A DNA stretch of 64,000 nt from Streptomyces spinoverrucosus. GTDB taxonomy: Bacteria > Actinomycetota > Actinomycetes > Streptomycetales > Streptomycetaceae. A program made the translations under genes and the position numbers. Below, one piece after another: positions 24,899 through 34,729 of the stretch. Within the stretch, counting starts at the first letter, position 1. Every line of letters begins with the position of its first letter. The stretch is taken from positions 124,001 to 188,000 of the forward strand of contig NZ_BJND01000023.1 of the NCBI RefSeq assembly GCF_006539505.1, written 5' to 3'. The notes beneath the pieces were generated by a model. It was not told where the DNA came from. It did no database searches and was given only the letters and a program-made list of their open reading frames with translations.

Positions 24899-25276
24899 GT
24901 GCTGCAACCGCCGCATTCGTCCCTGCAGGTAGCTGGAGTTCCGGCCCAGCGGGTGCCAGCGCGAGACAGGGACCAAGACGCCCCTTGGCACACGGAGGCC
25001 GTGTGCCGGCGCGACGAGGCCGGCCTGTTCTTCGCGCCCTCCAAGGAGCCCACCGCCGCCCGGCTCTCCCGTGAGGAGGCGGCCAAGCGGGTCTGCGCAC
25101 GCTGCCCCGTCATGGTCGAGTGCCGCGAACACGCCCTCCTCCAGCCCGAACCGTACGGCGTGTGGGGCGGCCTCACGGCCGCCGAACGCCGAGTGGTCCT
25201 GGCGAGGCGCCGCCGCCGCGAACTGGAACTGAAGAAGGCGGCCCGAGCAACCAACCGCATAGCGGCAGCGGGCTGA
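24899..25276 (+). CDS. wblI: WhiB-family Fe-S transcriptional regulator
   Basis: Encodes 125 residues from GTG at 24899 with AGGAG upstream. The four cluster cysteines are in TEAVCRRDEAGLFFAP and RVCARCPVMVECREHAL (C...CXXCXXXXXC), and the turn motif GVWGGLTAAERR follows, with a basic tail RRRRRELELKKAAR for DNA contact. WhiB-like proteins bind a 4Fe-4S cluster and act with the principal sigma factor. Its place between the DUF1707 gene and glpX matches the position of wblI in S. coelicolor as I recall it. Confidence 0.9.
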   Translation: MLQPPHSSLQVAGVPAQRVPARDRDQDAPWHTEAVCRRDEAGLFFAPSKEPTAARLSREEAAKRVCARCPVMVECREHALLQPEPYGVWGGLTAAERRVVLARRRRRELELKKAARATNRIAAAG

Positions 25277-25294
25277 CACCCGCACACGCAAAAA

Positions 25295-25320
25295 GGCGCC
25301 CCCTCCGCACAGGGGGCGCC
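25295..25320. terminator. terminator downstream of the WhiB-like gene
   Basis: Perfect 10-bp stem GGCGCCCCCT / AGGGGGCGCC around CCGCAC. An A-run precedes it on the + strand, so it is also terminator-shaped for the convergent glpX transcript. Confidence 0.75.
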
Positions 25321-25356
25321 TTCGCGATGCCGGGAACTGCATGCCCTCCAGGGCGC

Positions 25357-25405
25357 GGGGAACTGCGCGACCAGCCACCACGAACCCGCAGCCGCCGACG
25401 CGCCA
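25357..25405. repeat. Streptomyces intergenic repeat (GCGCGGGGAACTGCGCGAC type)
   Basis: The sequence GCGCGGGGAACTGCGCGACC, then AGCCACCACGAACCCGCAG, closely matches a dispersed intergenic element that recurs in Streptomyces genomes. It lies between the wblI terminator and the end of glpX. Confidence 0.65.
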
Positions 25406-25426
25406 CAGCCCCCCGTTGATCAGGCG

Positions 25427-26458
25427 CTACTTCGCCCGATCAAAGTCAATCGCGCTGTAAGCCCGCAACTTGCTCAGCCGATGCTCGGAATCAATCCTCC
25501 GCACAGTCCCCGACTTGGACCGCATCACGATCGAGTCCGTAGTAGCGGTCTCCGACCGATACCGAACCCCCCGCAGCAACTCCCCATCCGTGATCCCGGT
25601 AGCCACGAAGAACACGTTCTCCCCGGTCACCAGATCCTCGGTCGTCAACACCCGGTCGAGGTCGTGCCCGGCGTCAAGCGCCCGCTGCCGCTCCTCCTCG
25701 TCCTTGGGCCACAGCTTGCCCTGAATGGTCCCGCCGAGGCACTTCACGGCACAGGCCGAGATGATCCCCTCCGGCGTCCCCCCGATCCCCAGCAGCAGGT
25801 CGATACCCGTGCCTTCGCGCAGCGCCAGGATCGACCCCGCCACATCCCCGTCGGAGATCAGCTTGATGCGCGCCCCGGTCTCCCGGACCTCCTGGATCAG
25901 CCCCTCGTGCCGGGGCCGGTCGAGGATGACGACGGTCACATCCTCCGGCGTGGCCCGCTTGGCCTTGGCGACCCGCCGGATGTTCACCGACACCGGCGCG
26001 TCGATGTCGACGAAGTCCGCCGCCTCGGGCCCGGTGACCAGCTTGTCCATGTAGAACACGGCCGACGGGTCGAACATCGACCCCCGCTCCGCCGCCGCCA
26101 GCACCGCGATCGCGTTCGGCATGCCCTTCGCGGTCAGGGTCGTACCGTCGATCGGGTCGACGGCGATGTCGCACTCGGGCCCGGTCCCGTCGCCGACCTG
26201 CTCCCCGTTGAAGAGCATCGGCGCCTCGTCCTTCTCGCCCTCCCCGATGACGACGACGCCGTTCATGGAGACGGTGGAGACGAGGGCGCGCATCGCGCGC
26301 ACCGCGGCACCGTCGGCCCCGTTCTTGTCACCGCGCCCCACCCAGCGGCCGGCGGCCATCGCCGCGGCTTCGGTCACCCGGACGAGTTCCAGGGCGAGGT
26401 TGCGGTCGGGGGCTTCGGAGGGGACATCGAGTTCGGACGGCAAGTGATGCTCGGTCAT
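25427..26458 (-). CDS. glpX: class II fructose-1,6-bisphosphatase
   Basis: Encodes 343 residues from ATG at 26458 with AAAGG upstream; a longer frame has no support. It hydrolyses fructose 1,6-bisphosphate to fructose 6-phosphate in gluconeogenesis. Metal-binding motifs are VVVIGEGEKDEAPML and DIAVDPIDGTTLTAKG; ISDGDVAGSI and LLLGIGGTPEGIISA are further GlpX signatures. Length and motifs match the GlpX enzyme that is the main FBPase in actinobacteria. Confidence 0.96.
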   Translation of the reverse strand: MTEHHLPSELDVPSEAPDRNLALELVRVTEAAAMAAGRWVGRGDKNGADGAAVRAMRALVSTVSMNGVVVIGEGEKDEAPMLFNGEQVGDGTGPECDIAVDPIDGTTLTAKGMPNAIAVLAAAERGSMFDPSAVFYMDKLVTGPEAADFVDIDAPVSVNIRRVAKAKRATPEDVTVVILDRPRHEGLIQEVRETGARIKLISDGDVAGSILALREGTGIDLLLGIGGTPEGIISACAVKCLGGTIQGKLWPKDEEERQRALDAGHDLDRVLTTEDLVTGENVFFVATGITDGELLRGVRYRSETATTDSIVMRSKSGTVRRIDSEHRLSKLRAYSAIDFDRAK

Positions 26459-26584
26459 CGGAGCGCACCTTTCTGATACGACGACGGCCGGATGAGGGTT
26501 CGGCGTCGACTCTATCCTCAGATCGGCAGAATGAGCAGAGCCCCCCACGGATGAGCAGCCGGGGCACCTGCGACGATAGGGCGC

Positions 26585-27121
26585 GTGGCAGGTACGAACG
26601 GCAAGCAGAAGACGGTCCGGGACATGGTTCTCTCCCTGGGCCTGATCGTGCTGGCGGGATTGGTCATGTACCTCTTCATCCCGCACGACGACGACAAGGA
26701 ACCCAACATCCCCCGAGTCGACTACCGGGTCGAGCTGCTCACGGCCCGCCGTGCCGCCGCGTACCCGGTGGCAGCGCCGGAGGGCCTGCCGCAGACCTGG
26801 AAGGCGACGTCGGTCCGCTTCGACGGCCAGGAGCACGACACCTGGCACCTCGGCTTCCACGCCCCCGACGGCGAGTACGTCACCGTGAAGCAGTCCATGG
26901 ACAAGCGGATCCCGTTCATCGAGGACGCCACCCAGGGCGCGGACGAGACGGAGGTCACCGAGGAGATCGGCGGCCGTACGTGGATCCGCTACACCGGCGG
27001 CCGGTACGACGCGCTCGTCCTCGCGGAGGACGACGACGCCAAGGGCACGACGACGGTGGTGGCCGGCACGGGCTCGTTCGAGCAGCTGGTGACGATGGCG
27101 AAGGCGCTGAAGACGTCGTAA
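26585..27121 (+). CDS. DUF4245 membrane-anchored protein
   Basis: Encodes 178 residues from GTG at 26585. One N-terminal membrane segment (MVLSLGLIVLAGLVMYLFIP) is followed by an extracytoplasmic DUF4245 domain with VDYRVELLTARRAAAYPVAAPEGLP and TWIRYTGGRYDALVL. There is no Shine-Dalgarno; GATAGGG five bases before the start fits a leaderless -10 element. It is divergent from glpX. The function is unknown; the family is restricted to actinobacteria and often sits next to glpX or xseA. Confidence 0.85.
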   Translation: MAGTNGKQKTVRDMVLSLGLIVLAGLVMYLFIPHDDDKEPNIPRVDYRVELLTARRAAAYPVAAPEGLPQTWKATSVRFDGQEHDTWHLGFHAPDGEYVTVKQSMDKRIPFIEDATQGADETEVTEEIGGRTWIRYTGGRYDALVLAEDDDAKGTTTVVAGTGSFEQLVTMAKALKTS

Positions 27122-27186
27122 CACCTGAGTCGTAACAACATGAGCGGCCCCCGGCATCAGCCGCGGGCCCTTCCATGTCGGTGTGA

Positions 27187-27423
27187 CTACTCGGCGTCGC
27201 CCTCGCCGGCCTCCTCCGCCGCCTCCTCGGCCAGCGCCGCGTCCAGCCGGGCCCGTGCGCCCTCCAGCCACCGCCGGCACACCTTCGCCAGCTCCTCGCC
27301 GCGCTCCCACAGCGCGAGGGACTCCTCCAGCGTCGTACCGCCCGCCTCCAGCCGCCGTACGACCTCGATCAGCTCGTCCCGCGCCTGCTCGTAGCCCAGC
27401 GCCTCATCCACCTTGCTGCTCAT
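27187..27423 (-). CDS. xseB: exodeoxyribonuclease VII small subunit
   Basis: Encodes 78 residues. The family core YEQARDELIEVVRRLEAGGTTLEESLALWERGEELAKVC is complete, with an acidic Ala/Glu tail. Several small subunits wrap the large subunit of ExoVII, which degrades single-stranded DNA from both ends in the cytosol. It starts nine bases after xseA, so the two form an operon. Confidence 0.96.
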   Translation of the reverse strand: MSSKVDEALGYEQARDELIEVVRRLEAGGTTLEESLALWERGEELAKVCRRWLEGARARLDAALAEEAAEEAGEGDAE

Positions 27424-27432
27424 CCGCCCACC

Positions 27433-28641
27433 CTAGACATCGACCCGTACGGAGAACTCACCCTCGGCCACCCGCGCCCGCAGCCGCTCGTCGGCCGTCA
27501 CCTCGTCCGGTGTGCGGACCACGTGGCCGTCGGCCTTCTGCAGCACCGCGTACCCCCGCTTCAGGGTCGCCGCCGGTGAGAGGGCCACCACGCGCGCGTG
27601 CGTGTGCGTCAGCTCCGACTCGGCCCGGTCGAGGTGGTGCCCCAGGCACCGCCGCCCGCGCTCGATCAGCGCCGCCACCTGGTCGGCACGCTCGTCGATC
27701 ATCCGGTGCGGGTCCTCTATCGAGGGCCGCGCCAGCGCGTGCGCCAACCCGCGCTCCTCCCGCTCGACGAACGCCGCCATGCACCGCCGCGCCCGGTCCC
27801 GCAGCTGCCGTACCCGCTCGAACTCCTCGCCCACGTCAGGTACGACCTTCTTCGCGGCGTCGGTGGGCGTGGAGGCCCGCAGGTCGGCGACGTGGTCCAG
27901 GAGGGGATTGTCGGGCTCGTGCCCGATGGCCGACACCACGGGCGTACGGCAGGCGGCGACCGCGCGGACGAGCTGCTCGTCGGAGAAGGGCAGGAGATCC
28001 TCCACGCTCCCGCCGCCGCGCGCGACGATGATCACATCCACGTCGTCGATCTCGTCGAGCTCCTTCACCGCCTGCACGACCTGCGGCACGGCATGCACGC
28101 CCTGCACGGCGACATTGCGCACCTCGAAGCGCACGGCCGGCCAGCGGTGCCGGGCGTTCTCCAGCACGTCCCGCTCCGCGGCCGAGGCCCGCCCGCACAC
28201 CAGCCCGATCAGCTGCGGCAGGAACGGCAGCGGCCGCTTCCGCTCCGGCGCGAACAGCCCCTCGCCCGCCAGCTTCTTCTTCAGCTGCTCCAGCCGCGCC
28301 AGCAGCTCCCCGACCCCCACGGGCCTTATCTCGGCGGCCCGCAACGACAGCTGCCCCCGCGGCGCGTACCACTCCGGCTTCGCCAGGACGACGACCCGCG
28401 CGCCCTCGCTCACCACGTCGGCGACCGCGTCGAACACCTGCCGGTAGCAGGTGACGCTCACCGAGATGTCGTACGACGGGTCCCGCAGCGTCAGGAACAC
28501 CACGCCCGCGCCCGGCCGCCGCGACAACTGCGTGATCTGCCCCTCGACCCAGACCGCCCCGAGCCGGTCGATCCAGCCCCCGATGAGCCGCGACACCTCA
28601 CCGACGGGCAGGGGGGATTCCGGGGACGTGTTGACTGCCAT
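27433..28641 (-). CDS. xseA: exodeoxyribonuclease VII large subunit
   Basis: Encodes 402 residues from ATG at 28641. The N-terminal OB fold (VSRLIGGWIDRLGAVWVEGQI, LTLRDPSYDISVSV) binds single-stranded DNA. The catalytic domain has DVDVIIVARGGGSVEDLLPF and VVSAIGHEPDNPLLDHVADLRASTPTDAA, the conserved Asp/His/Asp set, and a coiled-coil region precedes LSPAATLKRGYAVLQK. It acts with XseB encoded just downstream. Length is normal for the family. Confidence 0.96.
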   Translation of the reverse strand: MAVNTSPESPLPVGEVSRLIGGWIDRLGAVWVEGQITQLSRRPGAGVVFLTLRDPSYDISVSVTCYRQVFDAVADVVSEGARVVVLAKPEWYAPRGQLSLRAAEIRPVGVGELLARLEQLKKKLAGEGLFAPERKRPLPFLPQLIGLVCGRASAAERDVLENARHRWPAVRFEVRNVAVQGVHAVPQVVQAVKELDEIDDVDVIIVARGGGSVEDLLPFSDEQLVRAVAACRTPVVSAIGHEPDNPLLDHVADLRASTPTDAAKKVVPDVGEEFERVRQLRDRARRCMAAFVEREERGLAHALARPSIEDPHRMIDERADQVAALIERGRRCLGHHLDRAESELTHTHARVVALSPAATLKRGYAVLQKADGHVVRTPDEVTADERLRARVAEGEFSVRVDV

Positions 28642-28745
28642 GCCGCGAGCGTAATGGGCGGCACCGACATCCCGGCCCGACCTCAGACGCCGGAGGGGCT
28701 CTTCCTGCAGGCCTGCGCCACCAGCACCACTACACCGATCAGCAA

Positions 28746-30050
28746 CTACACCGCCCCCACCACCTGCGCGTCCCGCGACGCCTCGACGATCACCGCGATC
28801 GTGATCACCGCCCCCAGCACCGGCACCAGCACATGCCGCCACCAGCTCACCGCGCCGCCCCGCCGCCGCAGCGCGAACCACCCCACCACGCTCGCGTGCA
28901 GCAGGGTGAAGGCCGTCAGGGCACCGATGTCGACGACCGACACCAGCTGGTCCAGGCCGTCGTCCCGCCGAGCCGCCCACACCCCCGCGACCATCGTGAT
29001 CAACGCCGCGCACAGCAGCGCCACCCGCGGCACTCCGGAGTCCGTCCGGGACAGCGCCCGTGGCAGCCGCCGGTCCCGTCCCATCGCGAACAGCAGCCGC
29101 CCGGCCGCCGCCTGCCCGGCGAGCGCCGCGAACGCAGCGCCGATCGCCTTGCTCGCGGCCACCAGATCGTGCAGCCACGTCCCCACGGACGCGTCCACGG
29201 CGTCGTAGAAGGCCGATCCCTGCTTGGCGGGCTCGGCGGCCAGCTCCGCGGAGGACGTCGGTTGCAGCAGGGCCACCAAGTAGGTCTGCGCGATGAACAG
29301 CACCCCGGCGAGGCCGAGGCAGAACAGCACCGCCCGCGCCACCTGCCGCGACCCTGCCGTGATCTCCTCCGCGAACGTGGCGATCGCGTCGAAACCGAGA
29401 TACGACAGCACGGCGATCGACACGGCCCCGAACAGCGCCGACACCGCGAACGCCTGTGTGCCGTCCCCCGACAGCGGCGACAGCCACCCCGCTCGGCCCC
29501 CGCGCGCGTGAGGACGACGATCGCCGACACGACGAAGACCAGCAGGACCACGATCTCCATGGCGAGGACGGCGAAGCCGACCCGGGCCGCCGCGCGTACG
29601 CCCCACAGGTTCAGCAGCGTCGTCACCACGACCGCCAGCGCCGTCCACACTCAGCGCGGGACCTGCGGGACCAGCGCCTCCATCGCGATGCCGGAGAACA
29701 GATAGGCGACCGCCGGGATCAGCAGATAGTCCAGCATCACCATCCAGCCGGCGATGAACCCGGCCTCCTTGCCCAGCGCCACGCGCGCGTACGCGAACAC
29801 CGAGCCCGCCTGGGGGACCACCCGCACCATCTGGGCGTAGCTGAACGCGGTGAACGCCATCGCCACCGTGGCAACGACGTACCAGGGCCACCGCCCCGTG
29901 CGACCTGGCGTCCAGAGTGCCGAACACGCCGACCGGGGCCATCGGGGCGATGAACAGCAGTCCGTAGACGACCAGGTCCCGAAAGCCCAGGGTGCGCCGC
30001 AGCCGGTGATGCTCGTCCGCCGTGGGTGCCGCCGTGCCGGGTTCGGACAT
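28746..30050 (-). pseudogene. APC-family amino acid permease, frameshifted
   Basis: Homology to an amino acid/polyamine permease runs through three frames. The start (ATG at 30050, RRTLGFRDLVVYGLLFIAPMAPVGVF) is in one frame. A shift near 29886 moves to the frame of AMAFTAFSYAQMVRVVPQAG, which ends at an in-frame TGA (29651-29653) where VPRW is expected. The same frame continues as VWTALAVVVTTLLNLWGV, and a second shift near 29490 leads to LSPLSGDGTQAFAVSALFG and the C terminus. Three independent lesions point to a dead gene, or less likely to poor sequence. Confidence 0.8.
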
Positions 30051-30148
30051 CAGGTGCCTCCGACGGTCGCGTACGCGGTCCAGTCTCCTCAGGAACGTCA
30101 CAAGGGCGCGATCTTTGACCCCCCGAACGCGGCCTTACGATGGGTGCC

Positions 30149-31159
30149 ATGACTGCTTCGACTGGCCGCCGTGTCCTGCTCGCCGCCCCCCGGGGCTACT
30201 GCGCGGGTGTGGACCGCGCCGTGATCGCCGTCGAGAAAGCCCTGGAGCAGTACGGCGCTCCGATCTATGTCCGGCACGAGATCGTCCACAACAAGTACGT
30301 CGTGCAGACCCTGGAGAAGAAGGGCGCCATCTTCGTCGAGCAGACGGAGGAGGTCCCCCCGGGCAACATCGTGATGTTCTCCGCGCACGGCGTCGCCCCG
30401 GTCGTCCACGAGGAGGCCGAGCAGGGCAAGCTGGCCACCATCGACGCGACCTGCCCGCTGGTCACCAAGGTCCACAAGGAAGCCGTCCGGTTCGCGGGCG
30501 AGGACTACGACATCCTCCTGATCGGTCACGAGGGCCACGAGGAGGTCATCGGCACCTCCGGCGAGGCTCCCGACCACATCCAGCTCGTCGACGGCCCCGG
30601 CGACGTGGCGAAGGTCGAGGTCCGCGACCCGTCCAGGGTCGTCTGGCTGTCCCAGACCACGCTCTCCGTCGACGAGACCATGGAGACCGTCGACGCCCTG
30701 AAGGAGAAGTTCCCGCAGCTGATCTCGCCGCCCAGCGACGACATCTGCTACGCCACCCAGAACCGCCAGCTCGCGGTGAAGCAGATGGGCGCCGAGGCGG
30801 ATCTGGTGATCGTCGTCGGCTCCCGCAACTCCTCCAACTCCAAGCGGCTCGTCGAGGTCGCCAAGCTCGCCGGCGCCCGCGAGGCCTTCCTCGTGGACTT
30901 CGCCGAGGAGATCGACGAGGACTGGCTGGAGGGTGTCTCGACGGTCGGCGTCACCTCCGGCGCCTCCGTTCCCGAGGTGCTCGTCGAGCAGGTGCTGGAG
31001 TGGCTGTCCCAGCGCGGCTTCGAGGACGTCGAGATCGTCAAGGCGGCCGAGGAGTCCATCACCTTCTCGCTGCCCAAGGAACTCCGCCGCGACCTGCGCG
31101 AGGAGGCGGCGGCGATGATCGCGCAGCGGACGGAGGCGGGGGATTCCGCCGAGGGGTGA
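30149..31159 (+). CDS. ispH: 4-hydroxy-3-methylbut-2-enyl diphosphate reductase
   Basis: Encodes 336 residues from ATG at 30149. IspH (LytB) makes IPP and DMAPP in the last step of the MEP pathway. The three Fe-S cysteines are in PRGYCAGVDRAV (Cys18), DATCPLVTKVH and DDICYATQNRQ, and the substrate-binding GHEGHEEVIGT is present. TACGAT lies nine bases before the ATG and no Shine-Dalgarno is visible, so the mRNA may be leaderless. It is divergent from the broken permease gene. Confidence 0.97.
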   Translation: MTASTGRRVLLAAPRGYCAGVDRAVIAVEKALEQYGAPIYVRHEIVHNKYVVQTLEKKGAIFVEQTEEVPPGNIVMFSAHGVAPVVHEEAEQGKLATIDATCPLVTKVHKEAVRFAGEDYDILLIGHEGHEEVIGTSGEAPDHIQLVDGPGDVAKVEVRDPSRVVWLSQTTLSVDETMETVDALKEKFPQLISPPSDDICYATQNRQLAVKQMGAEADLVIVVGSRNSSNSKRLVEVAKLAGAREAFLVDFAEEIDEDWLEGVSTVGVTSGASVPEVLVEQVLEWLSQRGFEDVEIVKAAEESITFSLPKELRRDLREEAAAMIAQRTEAGDSAEG

Positions 31160-31230
31160 GCGCCGGTAGCGCGTTGGTCGGGTACGGCTCCGGCGTCGTG
31201 ACTGTCGGTGGGCCGTCGTAACGTGGTGCC

Positions 31231-31977
31231 ATGCAGATCTTCGGCGTGGACATCGGTGGATCCGGGATCAAGGGCGCCCCTGTGGACCTCGACAGGGGCG
31301 ACCTCGCGGACGAACGTTTCAAGGTGCTGACCCCCCACCCGGCCACGCCGGACTCGGTGGCCGACGGGGTCAAGGAGGTCGTCGACCACTTCGGCTGGAC
31401 CGGGCCGGTCGGCGCGACGTTCCCGGGTGTCGTCACGGGCGGCGCCATGATCCGTACGGCGGCGAACGTCGACAAGGCCTGGATCGACACGGACGCGAGC
31501 CTGCTGCTGGGTGACCGCCTGGGCGGCGTTCCGGTGACCGTGGTGAACGACGCCGACGCGGCGGGCGTCGCCGAGATGGCCTTCGGCGCCGGGCGCGACC
31601 GCAAGGGCACGGTCATCATGCTGACCTTCGGCACCGGCATCGGCAGTGCCGTCTTCACCGACGGCGTTCTCGTGCCCAACAGCGAGCTGGGCCATCTCGA
31701 ACTGCACGGGCACGACGCCGAGAAGCGGGCCTCCAGCAAGGTCAAGGAGGACCACGACATGTCGTGGGAGGACTGGGCACACCGCGTCCGGCAGTACCTC
31801 GCGCACGTCGAGATGCTGTTCTCGCCCGAGCTCTTCATCATCGGCGGCGGCGTGAGCCGCAAGGCGCACAAGTTCCTGCCGTACCTGGAGGGCATCAAGG
31901 CGGAGATCGTCCCGGCGGAGCTGCAGAACAACGCGGGGATCGTGGGGGCGGCGATGAGAGCGGCGAACGGGGGATAG
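31231..31977 (+). CDS. ppgK: polyphosphate glucokinase
   Basis: Encodes 248 residues. A ROK-family kinase that phosphorylates glucose with polyphosphate or ATP. The N-terminal phosphate loop FGVDIGGSGIKGAPVD is the PpgK form, and VVNDADAAGVAEM, LTFGTGIGSAVF and ELGHLELHG supply catalytic Asp and glucose-binding residues. TAACGT about ten bases before the ATG suggests a leaderless mRNA. Length fits the actinobacterial enzymes. It follows ispH after 71 bp and is probably separate. Confidence 0.95.
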   Translation: MQIFGVDIGGSGIKGAPVDLDRGDLADERFKVLTPHPATPDSVADGVKEVVDHFGWTGPVGATFPGVVTGGAMIRTAANVDKAWIDTDASLLLGDRLGGVPVTVVNDADAAGVAEMAFGAGRDRKGTVIMLTFGTGIGSAVFTDGVLVPNSELGHLELHGHDAEKRASSKVKEDHDMSWEDWAHRVRQYLAHVEMLFSPELFIIGGGVSRKAHKFLPYLEGIKAEIVPAELQNNAGIVGAAMRAANGG

Positions 31978-31997
31978 GTCCGCGCCGGGACGCAGGC

Positions 31998-32627
31998 TCA
32001 CACCGGCGGGCGGTTCCGCGCCACCCGCCGCCGCATCAGCTGGACCTTACGCACGGTGACGATCGACCCGGCGACGAGAGTCCCCCCGTACAACCACCCC
32101 GCCTGCGTGGCCAGCGCGGTGAACAGTCCCACGGCCCGCCCGCTCAGCCCCTCCCCCCTGTCGGCGACGAACACCAGCCCCAGCGCGAAGGCGATCGGCA
32201 CCACTACCGGCACCGTCACCAGATCAACCCCCCGCACCCACACCGCCGCCAGCACGCACACCGGCAGGAACAGCACGCCGTACACGACGAGCGACGACCC
32301 GAACAGCAGCGAGTCGAGAAAGCCGAACGTCAGCATCACCGCCCCGCAGAACAGGCCGCAGCCGAGCCCGGTGAGCCGCGGGTTGGGCATCCGGCGCAAC
32401 GTCTGGACGATCGGCGGGGCAGGACGCCGTACCGCCGCCGGGGTCCGGGCCGCACCGGCGGGACGGCGTTCGGGCCGCGCCGCGGCGGGCTTGGCCGGGC
32501 GCGGCGAAGAACCACCGCGACCGCTATCGCTACCGCCGCCGCGCCGTGCCTGCGGGGGCAGGGGCGTCGGCGGTGAGGTTCCGCGTCGCGGTCCGTGCTG
32601 AGGAGATCGCGGCCTGTGTTGCTCCAC
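31998..32627 (-). CDS. DUF6542-type membrane protein
   Basis: Encodes 209 residues. A Pro/Arg-rich cytoplasmic N terminus of about 80 residues is followed by four membrane segments (GLGCGLFCGAVMLTFGFLDSL, SLVVYGVLFLPVCVLAAVWV, LVTVPVVVPIAFALGLVFVA and AVGLFTALATQAGWLYGGTL). It is a conserved Streptomyces membrane protein of unknown function. It is convergent with ppgK (20 bp between stops) and divergent from ychF. Confidence 0.85.
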   Translation of the reverse strand: MEQHRPRSPQHGPRRGTSPPTPLPPQARRGGGSDSGRGGSSPRPAKPAAARPERRPAGAARTPAAVRRPAPPIVQTLRRMPNPRLTGLGCGLFCGAVMLTFGFLDSLLFGSSLVVYGVLFLPVCVLAAVWVRGVDLVTVPVVVPIAFALGLVFVADRGEGLSGRAVGLFTALATQAGWLYGGTLVAGSIVTVRKVQLMRRRVARNRPPV

Positions 32628-32825
32628 TGGCCTAACTTAGGTCGTTTAATGTGCCGAATAGCCCGTCCGACACGCCGTTGGGCAGAGCTTGGCCAAGCGT
32701 TCGACTGGGCGCCCGGGCGGAGTCCGGCACCCCGTAAACTGGTGGATCGGCCGGCCAGACCTCCTGGCTCCTGGCCGTCCCCGGCCCACCGGCCCCAGCC
32801 CCTCTCACGTACGGGAAGTCGCAAC

Positions 32826-33914
<1,089 letters not shown>

Positions 33915-33923
33915 TACGTTCGG

Positions 33924-33969
33924 CGAAAGGCCGTCCGACCTGCGACGGAGCGGGTCGGGCGGCCTTTCG
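33924..33969. terminator. long hairpin between ychF and the TetR gene
   Basis: CGAAAGGCCGTCCGACC (33924-33940) pairs with GGTCGGGCGGCCTTTCG (33953-33969), 17 bp with one G-T pair. It is symmetrical enough to terminate both convergent transcripts. Confidence 0.75.
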
Positions 33970-33997
33970 CTCCGAGTGCCTTGGCGGGGCGGCAGGG

Positions 33998-34669
33998 TTA
34001 CTGAAGGAGCCGTAGCTCCTGCGATGTCTGGTCAGCATCTGCGTGGAGTCCGAAGCAGAGCATGTTGAATGCCTGGGCTGCGGCTGTGGCGACGCTGTCG
34101 CGGGCGTCCGCGGGTGTTTCGCCGGACAGGATGCGTCGTTGCAGTTCGCGCAGGGCTGCCTGGTGTGTGCCGGCGATGGCACCTGCGAGAAGTGCGAGCA
34201 CCGGGTGGTCGGCCTGGTTCGGCCCGTTGGCGATGTTCGGCGGATGTTCGGCCAGAGCGGCCGTCAGGGCAGTCTCGGCGCGTTCGCTGATCTCGCGTTC
34301 GCGTGCACGCAGTGCGGCGCTGTCGTGGATGACCTGCCAGAACCGGGGTGCGTCGGGGTGGAGCCCCAGTGCGGGGTCGTCGTGTCGCAGGGCGGTCAGG
34401 AGGTCGTCGCGGATGGTCTCCACTGGGCAGGTGCCGGGTGCGCGGTTGCGTACCAGGGCGGCGAGGTGGCCCTCTACTTCTGCCTGGCGGTCGAAGAAGA
34501 GGTCTTCCTTGGTGGGGAAGTAGTTGAACACGGTGTTGGTGGAGACGCCGGCGTGTCGTGCCACCTCGGCCACCGTGACCCGGTCGAAGCCGTGCTTCAG
34601 GAAGAGTGGCAGGGCCGCGTCGGCGATCGCCGTGCGGGTCTGCTGCTTCTTGGTCTCTCGAAGGCCCAT
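33998..34669 (-). CDS. TetR family regulator
   Basis: Encodes 223 residues from ATG at 34669. The N-terminal helix-turn-helix (about 10-55) reads TRTAIADAALPLFLKHGFDRVTVAEVARHAGVSTNTVFNYFPTKEDLF. The helical C terminus is diverged and gives no ligand clue. It is divergent from the gene at 34730 across a 60-bp gap that holds a perfect 22-bp palindrome, so it almost certainly represses itself and that neighbour. Confidence 0.93.
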   Translation of the reverse strand: MGLRETKKQQTRTAIADAALPLFLKHGFDRVTVAEVARHAGVSTNTVFNYFPTKEDLFFDRQAEVEGHLAALVRNRAPGTCPVETIRDDLLTALRHDDPALGLHPDAPRFWQVIHDSAALRAREREISERAETALTAALAEHPPNIANGPNQADHPVLALLAGAIAGTHQAALRELQRRILSGETPADARDSVATAAAQAFNMLCFGLHADADQTSQELRLLQ

Positions 34670-34684
34670 GTCCCAGATGATAGT

Positions 34685-34706
34685 GTCACTCCAAATTTGG
34701 AGTGAC
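34685..34706. promoter_or_regulatory. TetR operator, perfect 22-bp palindrome
   Basis: The core TCACTCCAAATTTGGAGTGA is a perfect palindrome and extends one base on each side. It lies 16 bp from the TetR start and 24 bp from the divergent gene. The AT-rich centre suggests that it overlaps both promoters. Confidence 0.8.
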
Positions 34707-34729
34707 GCCAAAGTTCTGGGGGAGTGAGC

